A DNA stretch of 64,000 bases. It comes from Bacteroidota bacterium. GTDB lineage: Bacteria > Bacteroidota > Bacteroidia > Bacteroidales > Paludibacteraceae. Below are positions 19,619-30,200 of this stretch, in pieces. The position numbers and the translations under genes were made by a program. Where the stretch lies: NCBI GenBank assembly GCA_023459355.1, contig JAEWUM010000045.1, positions 1-64,000 on the forward strand, written 5' to 3'. A model generated the notes under the pieces. It was not told where the DNA came from and did no database searches. It was given only the letters and a program-made list of their open reading frames with translations. Every line of letters starts with the position of its first letter. Position 1 is the first letter of the stretch.

Positions 19619-22102
19619 ATGAACAGAATATTATTTCCCATTTTACTCGTTTTCTTTGTAGTTCCGGCATTTGCGTTGCAAACGATACGCGGCCGTATTG
19701 TGGATGGCAAAACAAGTCAACCACTTGACTTTGTAAATGTTGCTTTACTGAGGGATGCAGATGCTACACCAACAACCGGAGTTATTTCCGACGAAAAAGG
19801 TCATTTTGAACTACCACGGGTACCGAACGGGAAATATTCCTTGCGCATCAGTTTTGTGGGTTATAACACCATCGAACTACCTTTGAAAGTGAGTGATAAA
19901 GAACTGGATATGGGCATGATTAAGTTGGAAGAAGACAGTAAAAGGCTTTCAGAAGTAGAGGTAGTGGGACAGGGAACCCAGATGCGGTTTGAAATTGATA
20001 AAAAGGTATTCTCTGTAGATCAGAATATCGCCTCAGCCGGAGGTTCGGCAACAGAAGTATTGCAAAATATTCCTTCTGTGGATGTCGATAACGAAGGGAA
20101 TGTCTCCTTACGTAACAACTCCAGCGTTGAAGTCTGGATTAATGGGAAACCTTCGGGTCTGACAGCAGAGAACCGTGCGCAGATACTACAACAGATGCCT
20201 GCCGAAAGTATCGAGTCCATCGAAATCATGACCAATCCTTCGGCTAAGTTTAATCCTGAAGGAACTTCCGGAATTATCAATCTGGTAATGAAGAAAAACC
20301 GCAAAGGTGGATATTACGGAAGCGCATCGCTCGGAACGATGTGGTCGCAGGGTGCTAATCCGGGTGTTAGTGCCGGTGTCAATTATAACTACAGCAGTGG
20401 CAGATACGATGCCTATATCAACATGGGCTACCGTGCGATGAACTTTGCCGGTGGTGGTTGGTCGGATCGTTATTCGCTGAATGCTAATAACGATACTACA
20501 AGGTTGTTACATCAGGATAATGAGCGTTTGTTTGGTTACAATGGTTTGTTTACCCGTGCCGGAATAGATTACCGTTTAAACGATAAACATTCGGTGGGAA
20601 TATCCGGCTTTGGCATGATTGGTTCAAGTGGTGGCTGGTCTGATATTAATTATAACTTAACAGATTATCAGCAAATTGTAAACAGTAGAAGTTACAATCG
20701 ATTCAACGAGAATGAAGGTGCCAGACCAGGGATGCATGTCACCCTGGATTACAAATGGGAAATAGATAAAAAAGGTTCAAATATAATGTCGAGCATTGCT
20801 TACTCGACTCATCAACGTAGCAGTGAAGAGACTTACTTACAGCGTGATTTTAATTTAACTGATACCGTGATAACTTCCCATATCAATCAACAATTTTCAG
20901 GAGCAAATAAGGAATGGGAATTTAAACTGGATTACACACAGAAATTTACAGAAAATGATCGGCTTGAAGCAGGATGGTATACCTCGCTGGAAGATCGTTT
21001 CGGTCCCAATTCGGCGACAGACTTATTAATAAGCGAGCAAATTAAAGCTTACTACAATGAATTTGAACACCAGGAGCAGGTACATGCAGCCTATATTACT
21101 TATGGAAACCGATTCAACAACCTGAGTTTGCAGGGAGGATTGCGGGGAGAGTACTACTGGCGTCATCCCTTTAACACCACCATGGACAATAATGGGGTGA
21201 AAAGTCGTGTGGATTATGGTGATAAGGGAGAACTTCAGTTGTTCCCAAGTTTCTTTGCATCCTATTCACTTCCCAAAAACAATGAAATCCAGTTTAATGC
21301 CAGTCGCCGGGTAAGTCGCCCACGGGGCAGTCAGCTCAATCCTTTCCGGGATTATTCCGATTCGACCAATATTTCATATGGAAACCTGGAATTGTCTCCT
21401 GAGTATTCAGCAGCAATGGAATTCAATTATCTGAAAACCTGGGATAATCATTCTTTGTCTTCTACGCTATATCATCGTTTTACAGATGATGTAATTCAAC
21501 GGGTGAGTTTTATGAACAACGACGATGTACTGGAAAGTACGTATATGAATGTGACCAAATCGGCCAATACCGGATTTGAGTTGGTCGTAAAGAACAACCT
21601 GTTCAAAATTCTGAACCTCACTTCTTCCGTTAATTTATATCACAGCAGGTTATATGCGTCAACTTATACCAGTCCCTATGATCAGGCAGTTGTGAAAACT
21701 ATACCCGAACAGGAGAACTTCAGTTGGAGTGGTAGAGTTATCGGTAATATTGTTTTAGGGAAAAACACTTATGGACAAATTACCGGACAGTATTCCGCCC
21801 CCAGATTGATTGCCCAGGGAAAAGAAACAGCCAGTTACTCGGTTGATTTAGGTTTGCGTCAATCTTTGTTCGATCGGAAGCTGAGTCTCAATTTCATGGT
21901 ACGTGACCTCTTCAATACCCGCCGCAGAAGTTCTGTTACCTGGGGCGATGGTTTCTACCAACGTTCCGAGAGTTATTTCTCCGGCCGGATGATTGGACTG
22001 ACAGTAACGTATAACTTCGGAAATATGAAACCCAAAAAAACCGACATGCAAAGAGAAAATAATGGTGGTGGTGGAGAAGATATGGGATTCGGGGAGGACT
22101 AA
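19619..22102 (+). CDS. TonB-dependent-receptor-like outer membrane protein (OMP_b-brl_3 type)
   Basis: 827 residues. A signal peptide (about 1-19) is followed by a carboxypeptidase-regulatory-like domain (about 22-105; RGRIVDGKTSQPLDFVNV), a plug domain (about 125-215; VLQNIPSVDVDNEGNVSLRNN and SIEIMTNPSAKFNPEG) and a long beta-barrel. The C-terminus is a Gly/Glu-rich tail (GGGGEDMGFGED) instead of a terminal aromatic. It belongs to the outer-membrane beta-barrel family close to TonB receptors but not to SusC, and no SusD gene follows. The cargo is unknown. Confidence 0.85.
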   Translation: MNRILFPILLVFFVVPAFALQTIRGRIVDGKTSQPLDFVNVALLRDADATPTTGVISDEKGHFELPRVPNGKYSLRISFVGYNTIELPLKVSDKELDMGMIKLEEDSKRLSEVEVVGQGTQMRFEIDKKVFSVDQNIASAGGSATEVLQNIPSVDVDNEGNVSLRNNSSVEVWINGKPSGLTAENRAQILQQMPAESIESIEIMTNPSAKFNPEGTSGIINLVMKKNRKGGYYGSASLGTMWSQGANPGVSAGVNYNYSSGRYDAYINMGYRAMNFAGGGWSDRYSLNANNDTTRLLHQDNERLFGYNGLFTRAGIDYRLNDKHSVGISGFGMIGSSGGWSDINYNLTDYQQIVNSRSYNRFNENEGARPGMHVTLDYKWEIDKKGSNIMSSIAYSTHQRSSEETYLQRDFNLTDTVITSHINQQFSGANKEWEFKLDYTQKFTENDRLEAGWYTSLEDRFGPNSATDLLISEQIKAYYNEFEHQEQVHAAYITYGNRFNNLSLQGGLRGEYYWRHPFNTTMDNNGVKSRVDYGDKGELQLFPSFFASYSLPKNNEIQFNASRRVSRPRGSQLNPFRDYSDSTNISYGNLELSPEYSAAMEFNYLKTWDNHSLSSTLYHRFTDDVIQRVSFMNNDDVLESTYMNVTKSANTGFELVVKNNLFKILNLTSSVNLYHSRLYASTYTSPYDQAVVKTIPEQENFSWSGRVIGNIVLGKNTYGQITGQYSAPRLIAQGKETASYSVDLGLRQSLFDRKLSLNFMVRDLFNTRRRSSVTWGDGFYQRSESYFSGRMIGLTVTYNFGNMKPKKTDMQRENNGGGGEDMGFGED

Positions 22103-22193
22103 CAGGATTTATTAATCACATGGGGAGCATGAGGAAACTTTTGTCCTGTTCTAATGTGAATTCGATTTTAAATTAATTTTAACCCAAAATATT

Positions 22194-22892
22194 ATGTTAA
22201 AGTATTGTTTGATTGAAAACCCCATGCCAAAGGGTGAACAGGATTATATTGCTTCGGTTGCCTGTAATAAAATTATCAAAATGGATCATTATATCGACGA
22301 CATGGTCGATGAAGGTACAGGGCTGACCCGCCCACAGGCAATAGCCTATTTCGAGAAACTGATTCAGTTAACTGAGTGCTATCTTAAAAAGGGTAATTTT
22401 ATCTCAACACCCTTATTTCGATACCGCACAAGTATTTCAGGAACGTTTACAAGTAAAGGTGACAAATTCGACCCTGACCGACATCTGATTAAAATTAGCT
22501 CTACACCTGGTAGTCGGATTCGCAACATCAAGATGGTGGCAGAATTAAAAAAAGAGTCCGTTATTCCTTACTCTCCTGAAATCTATCAAGTGATAGATTC
22601 GATAACTGATGAAATAAACAGCTGTGTAAGTTCAGGAAACCTGGCCACAATTAAGGGCAGGCAATTGAAATTTGACAAGCACAATCAGAGTCAGGGTATA
22701 TTCTTCATCTCAGATACAAATCCTAAATTGGAATTACGGGCTTCAGTGTATTCCGGCATCAAACCTTCGGAGGTGCATTTTGTAGTTCCGGTGTTGTCAA
22801 AGGGGACTTACAAGCTTGTTTTTAAAAGTAATTCCCCGGTTTCAGGGAAGAAAGTCACTGCATTACTCGAGGATCATATAACAGTTTATTAG
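22194..22892 (+). CDS. HU-like DNA-binding / DUF4469 domain protein
   Basis: 232 residues. The N-terminal part (about 1-120) resembles the HU/IHF-like domain of Bacteroidetes DUF4469 proteins (MDHYIDDMVDEGTGLTRPQAIAYFEKL, then STPLFRYRTSISGTF). The C-terminal part (about 150-232) resembles the DUF4469 Ig-like domain (IKGRQLKFDKHNQSQGIFFI). The function is not established; a DNA-binding or nucleoid role is inferred from the fold. A broken paralogue lies on the minus strand at 61761-62150. Followed by the 23-bp repeat array. Confidence 0.75.
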   Translation: MLKYCLIENPMPKGEQDYIASVACNKIIKMDHYIDDMVDEGTGLTRPQAIAYFEKLIQLTECYLKKGNFISTPLFRYRTSISGTFTSKGDKFDPDRHLIKISSTPGSRIRNIKMVAELKKESVIPYSPEIYQVIDSITDEINSCVSSGNLATIKGRQLKFDKHNQSQGIFFISDTNPKLELRASVYSGIKPSEVHFVVPVLSKGTYKLVFKSNSPVSGKKVTALLEDHITVY

Positions 22893-22919
22893 TTTCTGCA
22901 GGACATAAATGTAAATCAG

Positions 22920-23034
22920 CCTATAGGGTAAATTCAATTTAGCCTATAGGCTGATTTTATTTTACCCTATAGGGAGAATTGTCGTTAGCCTATAGGCTGA
23001 ATTGAATTTACCCTATAGGGAGAATTGTTTTTAT
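22920..23034. repeat. Five tandem 23-bp units, each opening with the palindrome CCTATAGG
   Basis: CCTATAGG occurs at 22920, 22943, 22966, 22989 and 23012, exactly 23 bases apart. The unit is CCTATAGG then roughly SWGAATTnnnTTTAS. Units alternate so that the extended palindromes read AGCCTATAGGCT and ACCCTATAGGGW in turn. The rest of the 388-bp gap (23035-23233) shows no gene. The array lies between the HU/DUF4469 gene and the LacI regulator. Confidence 0.85.
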
Positions 23035-23233
23035 GATTGGCATGTGAGAGGTTTATGTAGTATAGGACAGATGGATATGTCAGAGTCATTCCGCTTCATT
23101 ATGAAGTTTGTGTAAAATTAATCCGAAATGCAGCTCCAGAATTTTATTAATAATTTGCAGACACTTAGACTCGCTATATGACATAAACACTTCGGTAAAA
23201 GTTAAACTACGTTAAATAATAGGCGCTAAAACA

Positions 23234-23261
23234 TTGCTAAACCGATTTAGTTATATATTTG
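23234..23261 (+). promoter_or_regulatory. Promoter of the LacI-family gene with an embedded operator-like palindrome
   Basis: TTG (23234-23236) and TATATTTG (23254-23261) form a Bacteroidetes-type promoter with 17-base spacing. Between them lies CTAAACCGATTTAG (23237-23250), a near-perfect dyad around a central CG, the usual form of LacI-family operators. Autorepression is a likely reading. Confidence 0.55.
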
Positions 23262-23280
23262 TCCCATGAAAAAGTGAAAA

Positions 23281-24309
23281 ATGGCAAAAGAAAAGCGGGT
23301 ATTACTTAAAGATGTTGCTGAATCAGTGGGAGTTTCCACCACATTGGTCTCCATTGTGCTGAATGGCAAAGCAAAGCAGTACCGCATTGCTGACGAGATG
23401 GTCGAGAAGGTTATCAAAACAGCAATGGAGATGAATTATTCTCCAAACCTGATAGCAAGAAACCTCAGAGGAGGTAAAACGCAGTTAATCGGATTGATTG
23501 TAACCGATATTTCAAACCCTTTTTATTCTGCCATTGCCAGAATAGTGGAAAATAGAGCGAACGAGCTGGGTTATACGGTGGTATTCAGTAGTTCGGATGA
23601 AGATCTGGATAATACAAAAAGATTAATCGATGTGCTACTGAGCAAAGGTGTTGATGGTTTGATAGTTGTTCCATGCGATGGATCGGAAAATTTAATCAAA
23701 TCCATTCATGATAACAATACTCCGCTGGTGTTGATTGACCGTAATTTTCCGGGGACAGACATCAGCTTCTCCTGTCTGAATAATTACAGGGCAACGGAAT
23801 TGACAACGCGGCATTTGATTGAGCAAGGATATGAAAATATTGCTCTGGTTGGATATAAAACGGGTATGAATCACATTCTGGATCGTATCCGTGGTTATGA
23901 AGAAACCATGCAGGCGGCAGGATTAAGCAAATACATCCAGGTGAAGAAGGTAAATTTGTTGAACACAAAGGTGGAGATGAGTAATGTGCTGGATGTACTT
24001 GTTAATAAAAAGAAAGTGGAAGCTGTTGTTTTTCTGACGAATATGCTGGCCGTGACAGGATTGTATTGTTTGAAAGATATGCAGGTTCGTATTCCGGAGG
24101 ATATCGCGTTTGTTGGGTTTAATCGGAATGATGTCTTCAATTTATTTCCGTCAACAATTACGCATATCCGGCAGCCGTTGGAATTGATCGCAACACAGGC
24201 TGTGAACATCTTGGTAGATAAAATTAATCATGGAGAGCTTGAGATTAAAGCGATGGCTTTTTCTGAGCCACAGTTAATCGTGGGAGCATCCAGCATAAAA
24301 TCGCATTAG
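23281..24309 (+). CDS. LacI-family transcriptional regulator, probable PUL regulator
   Basis: 342 residues. The N-terminal helix-turn-helix (about 7-27; LKDVAESVGVSTTLVSIVLNG) and hinge (NYSPNLIARNLRGGKTQLIGLI) are followed by a two-lobed periplasmic-binding-protein-like sensor (about 65-338; VTDISNPFYSAIARIVE, IPEDIAFVGFN, ITHIRQPLELIA). It should bind a sugar-derived effector and release operators. It is the first gene of the 23-60 kb block and the only regulator in it, and related operator-like dyads lie upstream of it and of the FG-GAP gene. No SusR-type or hybrid two-component sensor and no ECF sigma/anti-sigma pair accompanies this SusCD locus. Confidence 0.92.
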   Translation: MAKEKRVLLKDVAESVGVSTTLVSIVLNGKAKQYRIADEMVEKVIKTAMEMNYSPNLIARNLRGGKTQLIGLIVTDISNPFYSAIARIVENRANELGYTVVFSSSDEDLDNTKRLIDVLLSKGVDGLIVVPCDGSENLIKSIHDNNTPLVLIDRNFPGTDISFSCLNNYRATELTTRHLIEQGYENIALVGYKTGMNHILDRIRGYEETMQAAGLSKYIQVKKVNLLNTKVEMSNVLDVLVNKKKVEAVVFLTNMLAVTGLYCLKDMQVRIPEDIAFVGFNRNDVFNLFPSTITHIRQPLELIATQAVNILVDKINHGELEIKAMAFSEPQLIVGASSIKSH

Positions 24310-24326
24310 AATATTTTTTTGCTTTA

Positions 24327-24346
24327 ATGCTAAAACGATAAAGCAT
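24327..24346. promoter_or_regulatory. Second candidate LacI-family operator, upstream of the PUL
   Basis: ATGCTAAAACGATAAAGCAT has outer arms ATGCT/AGCAT and a central CG. It shares the core GCTAAAmCGATwwAG with the site at 23237. It lies 33 bases before the first structural gene of the locus. Confidence 0.45.
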
Positions 24347-24378
24347 AGAATTAATTGTTAACATTATATTTTTTTCTT

Positions 24379-26331
24379 ATGATTAGAAGTCTCATCTTAT
24401 TTCTTGTCTTGTTTGGGAACGTTATTGTGTCGGTTGCTCAATTGAAAGCAGAGGACGCTCGAGTTAAGTATAATAATCCTGAATTAATTGTTGACTTGGG
24501 TGTTGGTTTGTGGGGAGTTCCTATGCCGGTAGACTATAATAATGACGGCCTGATGGATGTCATCATGTCATGTCCAGACACTCCTTACAAAGGGTTGTAT
24601 TATTTTAAAAATATTGGCAGTGCCAATAATCCTTTTTTTGATGTTCCAATACAGTTGTCAGATAAAGCATATAAAAACATCCATGCAAATTATGCCAATG
24701 GTAAATTACATGTAATTGCACAGGGAGTTGAATTTCTTGATTTCAAGGACAAATTATACTCAAAAAGAAAAAAAATAAACATTGATAGAGACCCTAGAGA
24801 AGGACTTATAAAAGTAAGAAGTAATATCTGGAGTTATGTTGATTTTGATTCTGATGGGGATCTGGATTTGGTCATTGGTATTGATGATTGGGGAGAGTAT
24901 GGATGGGATAATGCATTTGATAAAGACGGGAACTGGACTAACGGTCCATTAAGAGGTTATATGCTGTATTATGAAAATAAAGATGGAAAATACATTTTTA
25001 ACGAAAAAATTAATGCAGGTAAGAAGCCACTTGAAACATTCGGAGCGCCAGGAGCAAATGTTGCTGACTTTAATGGAGATGGGAAACTTGATATTATAAC
25101 TGGTGAGTTTCTAGATCGACTCACCTGGTTTGAGAATATCGGCACAAGAAAATCCGCGAAATTTATAGAGGGTAAAATATTGAAAGATGAAAAAGGAGAA
25201 GAAATTAAGTTATATGTACAAATGATAACTCCTGTTTGTGTAGATTTTGATGGTGATGGTAATATTGATTTGCTTGTTGGGGATGAAGACGGAAGAGTTG
25301 TATACATTAAAAACACAGGTAAAACGAATAAAGGAACACCAATATTTAAAACGCCAGTATATTTAAAACAAAAGGCCGATAATCTTAAATTTGGAGCTTT
25401 GTCGACTCCATTTTGTGTGGACTGGGACGGTGACGGGGCAATGGATATTATTTCAGGAAATTCTGCAGGTAATATTGCATTTATAAAAAATCTGGATGGC
25501 AAAAATAATCCTAAATGGGATGTCCCTGTATGTTTGAAAAGTAATGGAGCAGAGATTCGTATTTTGGCTGGAAAGAATGGTTCCATACAAGGTCCGGCAG
25601 AAGCAAAATGGGGTTATACAACATTAACTGTTGCAGATTGGGATCAGGATGGTAAAAATGACATTATAGTAAATTCAATATTTGGAGAAATAATTTGGTA
25701 TAGAAATAAGGGTGATATCTTTGACTTAGACGGACCCTTTAAGGTTAAAGTAGATTGGGGAGGTGTACCTTTAAAACCTGTGTGGAACTGGTGGAATCCT
25801 ACTGCTACTGATTTAGTAACACAATGGAGAACAACTCCTTATGCTATTGATTGGAATAAGGATGGTTTAATTGACCTTGTTATGCTCGATCACGAAGGAT
25901 ATCTGACATTTTATGAGCGTTTCAGGAGAAATAATGAATTATGGTTAAAGCCCGGGAAAAGGATTTTCTTTATGGAGGATACATCTTCATATGATCATAA
26001 TAATAAATTAGTTGGAAATAATTCCCAATTATTACAATTAAATGTCGGAATTGCTGGACGTTCAGGTAGAAGAAAGTTTTGTATAACAGACTGGAATAAT
26101 GACGGGCGTTTAGATTTAATGGTTAACAGTAATAATGTTTGTTTTTTCGAGAACTTAAGACAATCTGCTGATACTACCTATTTTGTAAATAGGGGTGATG
26201 TAAGTAAAATTAGATTAGCAGGACATGATACAAGTCCAAGTGCTGTTGATTGGGATAATGATGGGATTCTTGATTTATTAGTAGGAGCAGAGGATGGACA
26301 TTTTTATTTGATAAAAAATACCAATAATTAA
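24379..26331 (+). CDS. Secreted FG-GAP/VCBS-repeat beta-propeller protein
   Basis: About 650 residues after ATG 24379, which gives the signal peptide MIRSLILFLVLFGNVIVSVAQ; an in-frame TTG at 24355 is less likely. At least nine repeats carry the calcium-binding D-x-D/N-x-D-G-x-x-D signature, for example VDYNNDGLMDV, ADFNGDGKLDI, VDFDGDGNIDLL, TDWNNDGRLDL and VDWDNDGILDLL. These form a calcium-stabilised propeller. No catalytic domain is evident and no T9SS tail. As first structural gene of the PUL it may bind or cleave the glycan. Relatives are often found beside sugar-acid genes, but the function is unassigned. Confidence 0.8.
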   Translation: MIRSLILFLVLFGNVIVSVAQLKAEDARVKYNNPELIVDLGVGLWGVPMPVDYNNDGLMDVIMSCPDTPYKGLYYFKNIGSANNPFFDVPIQLSDKAYKNIHANYANGKLHVIAQGVEFLDFKDKLYSKRKKINIDRDPREGLIKVRSNIWSYVDFDSDGDLDLVIGIDDWGEYGWDNAFDKDGNWTNGPLRGYMLYYENKDGKYIFNEKINAGKKPLETFGAPGANVADFNGDGKLDIITGEFLDRLTWFENIGTRKSAKFIEGKILKDEKGEEIKLYVQMITPVCVDFDGDGNIDLLVGDEDGRVVYIKNTGKTNKGTPIFKTPVYLKQKADNLKFGALSTPFCVDWDGDGAMDIISGNSAGNIAFIKNLDGKNNPKWDVPVCLKSNGAEIRILAGKNGSIQGPAEAKWGYTTLTVADWDQDGKNDIIVNSIFGEIIWYRNKGDIFDLDGPFKVKVDWGGVPLKPVWNWWNPTATDLVTQWRTTPYAIDWNKDGLIDLVMLDHEGYLTFYERFRRNNELWLKPGKRIFFMEDTSSYDHNNKLVGNNSQLLQLNVGIAGRSGRRKFCITDWNNDGRLDLMVNSNNVCFFENLRQSADTTYFVNRGDVSKIRLAGHDTSPSAVDWDNDGILDLLVGAEDGHFYLIKNTNN

Positions 26332-26346
26332 AAATATATATTAGAT

Positions 26347-27249
26347 ATGAAAAAAAAACTTTGTGGAATTGTACCTCCATTGGTAACACCATTAATTGAT
26401 AACAATACACTAGATATTGATGGCTTAGAGCGTTTGATTGAACATGTAATTGCCGGAGGTGTACATGGTTTATTTATTCTTGGCACAACAGGTGAGGCTC
26501 AAAGTCTAAGTTTTAATTTACGAGTTGAAATGATAAAGCAGACCAGCAAATTGTTGAAAAAAAGATTACCATTGTTAGTGGGAATTTCTGATACATCCGA
26601 AGCCGACAGTATTGATTTAGGTCGTATTGCTTATGAATCGGGAGCTGATGCATTGGTTTCTGCTCCACCTTACTATTATGCAACTGGTCAACCTGAATTG
26701 GCAGAGTATTATGAAGGTTTAATTCCACAACTTCAGTTACCACTCTTTTTATACAATATGCCCACACATACTAAAGTTAATTTTGCTCCGGGGACAATTA
26801 AAAGAATTGCCGAGAATGAAAAGGTAATTGGTTTTAAAGATAGTTCGGCCAATGGAGCCTATTTTCAGTCGGTAATGTATGAAATGCGCGACCGGAAAGA
26901 CTTCTCAATTTTTGTGGGTCCTGAAGAAATGACTGCTGAAGTGGTACTTCTGGGTGCCAGTGGTGGGGTTAACGGAGGTGCAAATATGTTCCCAAGATTA
27001 TATGTTGATTTGTATGATGCTGCAAAACGTGCTGACTTAGAAAAAGTACGTGAATTGCAAAAAACTGTTATGCAGATTAGTTCAACAATATATAATGCGG
27101 GTTGTTACGGTTCATCATATCTTAAAGGTGTAAAATGTGCATTATCCCTGTTGGGTATCTGTAGCGATTTTGTAGCCACACCATTTAATCGTTTTGGTGA
27201 AGAACAAAAGAGTCATATCAGACAGGCTTTAGATAAATTGAATTTATAG
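26347..27249 (+). CDS. DapA/NanA-family aldolase (dihydrodipicolinate synthase family)
   Basis: 300 residues, a TIM-barrel class I aldolase. The GTTGE loop, the Tyr of LYNMP and the Schiff-base Lys in GFKDSS mark the family, which cleaves or forms bonds using pyruvate. Members include dihydrodipicolinate synthase, N-acetylneuraminate lyase and keto-deoxy sugar acid aldolases. The YNMPTHTKV segment and the PUL setting argue for a catabolic sugar-acid lyase over lysine synthesis, but the substrate is open. No signal peptide. Located 15 bases after the FG-GAP gene and just before SusC. Confidence 0.82.
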   Translation: MKKKLCGIVPPLVTPLIDNNTLDIDGLERLIEHVIAGGVHGLFILGTTGEAQSLSFNLRVEMIKQTSKLLKKRLPLLVGISDTSEADSIDLGRIAYESGADALVSAPPYYYATGQPELAEYYEGLIPQLQLPLFLYNMPTHTKVNFAPGTIKRIAENEKVIGFKDSSANGAYFQSVMYEMRDRKDFSIFVGPEEMTAEVVLLGASGGVNGGANMFPRLYVDLYDAAKRADLEKVRELQKTVMQISSTIYNAGCYGSSYLKGVKCALSLLGICSDFVATPFNRFGEEQKSHIRQALDKLNL

Positions 27250-27272
27250 ATTTTTTCTTTATTAACATTACC

Positions 27273-30200
27273 ATGAAAAAACATATAATACTTTTTCTCT
27301 CGCTCATCTCTCTTTATTTACAAAGCCAGAACCAGATATCAGGGGTAGTTGTTGATGCAATCAATAAGAATCCGTTAATCGGGGTGAATATTGTTGCTCT
27401 ACATAAAAATGCAGGTACGATTACTGACCTCAATGGGAGGTTTATTCTACATGTTTCTGAACTGGATTCAATCATGTTTTCATATTTAGGATATCAGAAA
27501 ATGATATTGAAAGCGGAAAAAGAAATGTTCGTAAAGATGCAGGAAGAAACTAAAAATTTGGAGGAGGTAATCGTGATAGGTTACGGAGAACAAAATAAGA
27601 AAGATTATACAGGTTCTCTGGCTCAAATTTCGGTAAGTGATATACAAAAGGTATCGGTGCCGAGTATTGATATGGCTTTGGCAGGGCGTGTTGCAGGAGT
27701 TCAAATTACCTCAAATGATGCACAGCCTGGATCGGAAATGAATATAATTGTAAGGGGTGCAAGTTCATTAACCCAAAGCAACTCTCCATTGTATGTCATT
27801 GATGGTTTCCCGATGGAAGATTTTAATAGTGCAGCATTAAATCCTGTGGATATTGCATCAGTAAATATTCTCAAAGATGCATCAGCTACTGCAATTTACG
27901 GATCGAGAGGCGCAAATGGTGTTGTTATTATTGAAACAAAAAAAGGATTGATAGGAAAACCTGTTGTAACTTATGATGGTTCATATGGATTTCAACAAAC
28001 GACAAAAAAAATTGATCTGATGAATCCATATGATTTTGTTTCTTACCAGATTGAAAGAGACCCGACAAATATGACAAATTTATATTTAACTCAGCCCGGT
28101 GTTACACTCGATGATTATAAAAATATGAATTTTGTCGATTGGCAGGAACTTTTGTTTAATGCGGCTCCTGTATTTATGCATAATTTGTCTATATCTGGTG
28201 GTTCTGACAGAAACAGATATGTTTTATCAGGCTCTCTTGTTGACCAAACAGGAGTTGTAATTAACTCGGGATTTAAGAAATATCAGGGGCGTATAAGAAT
28301 AAATCAGGATATAACAAATAAGCTTAGCGCAGGATTAAATGTAAATTACAGTAGCGATCAGAATTATGGACAAATTGCTTCTTCTCAGGGATCCGGATCG
28401 AGTGCCTATAGTACATACCTGATGTATAGAACCTGGGGTTACAGGCCTGTTAATATCGGAGTTGACGATTTATTCAATGATTTGTTTGATGGTGAAGACG
28501 ATCTGACTGCCATTATGAATCCTATAGTATCCAGTAAGAATGAGGTTCGACAAGAAACAAGAAATATTTTAACTGCTAATGCTACTTTAGATTATAAATT
28601 ATTAGATAATTTAAGATTTAAAATCAGAGGTGGCATTAACCAAAGAGATGTGGCTACTGAGTCATTTAACAACTCAAAAACCTATCGGGGTTATCCTTCT
28701 GCCAATAATACGAAAGGTGTGAACGGAGCTTATAGAGCAGAAAGCAGAATGAATTGGGTGAATGAGAATATGATAACATATGTCAAAAGAATCAATCGAT
28801 ATCATAGATTCGACATCACATCAGCTGTCACATTAGAGGGCTCCAAAAGAAAACTTTATGCATATGAAGTTTATAATATACCCAACGAAGAACTTGGACT
28901 TAGTGGCATGGATCAGGGAACACCAGTAGGAACAACATCTTTGTTATCAGAAAATACTTTATTATCTTTTTTGACAAGAATTAATTATAATTTCAGATCA
29001 AAATATCTTTTGACGGGTTCAATTCGTGCCGATGGTTCCTCTAAGTTTAGTCCTAAAAACCAGTGGGGGTATTTTCCATCAGGGGCTTTTGCCTGGATAA
29101 TGGATAAAGAAAAGTTCATGAGAAACCTGAAATTTATTTCTGAATCTAAAATAAGAATAAGTTATGGTGTTGCAGGAAATAATAGATTAGGAGATTATGA
29201 TCGATATCAAAATTTGGATATCTCAGACTATTATTCTTTTAATAATGGAATTCCACAGTATGCATTAACAATTGATAATCTGGGAAATACAGATTTAAGA
29301 TGGGAAAAGACGTCCCAATTGGACATTGGGTATGATTTGTCTCTGTGGAACAATCGGGTCAATTTTATTTTTGATTTATATGACAAGACAACAAGTGATC
29401 TATTGTTGAATGCGAAAATTCCATATAGTTCAGGATTGGGAACATCATATAAAAACATTGGAAAGATTCAGAATCGGGGATTAGAAATTACTCTAAACAC
29501 AATTAATATTCAATACAAAAAATTCAAATGGGATAGCAGCTTTAATATATCATTTAACAGAAATAAAGTTTTAGCACTATCAGAGGGACAGGAGAGTCTT
29601 CTTTCCACAGTCTCCTGGACGGGTGACTGGAATGCAACGTATCTTTATTTGACCAAAATAGGTAATCCTGTTTCTGCTTTCTATGGTTTTGTTTGGGATG
29701 GAAATTATCAATATGATGATTTTGAGGAGTTGGGAGAGAATATTTATGTACTTAAAAATAGTGTGACGACAAATGGGAATTCTCGGGAATTAATCAAACC
29801 GGGTGATATTAAATATGTTGATCAGAATAGAGATGGAGTTGTAAACGATCAGGATTTGGTGGTAATAGGCAACCCTATACCTAAACATACAGGAGGTTTT
29901 AACAACAACCTTACATGGCAGAATTTCACGCTGAATGTTTTTTTTCAGTGGAGTTATGGCAACGACGTGTTTAATGCAAACAGGATAATATTCGAAGGTA
30001 ACGAAACAAATAGAAATATTAATCAGTTTGCGTCATATAATAACCGATGGACTGATGAGAATCAGAATAATGAATATTATAGATTAGGTGGTTCCGGCCC
30101 CAGAGGAGTTTACTCTTCGAGAACAATTGAGGATGGGTCATTCCTGAGACTAAAGAATATTCAACTTGCCTATGCCATCCCGGAAAAATGGGTGAATTTA

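Noticed and set aside
22920..23034. CRISPR array
   Set aside because: The units are 23 bp head to tail with near-identical sequence and no unique spacers, and there are no cas genes.
24969..25586. 205-codon minus-strand ORF inside the FG-GAP gene
   Set aside because: Produced by the repetitive DxDGDG codons read backwards; low-complexity Ser/Pro product.
26347..27249. Lysine-biosynthesis dapA
   Set aside because: The family motif alone would allow it, but the position between an FG-GAP protein and SusC favours a catabolic aldolase, so I did not assign dapA or nanA.
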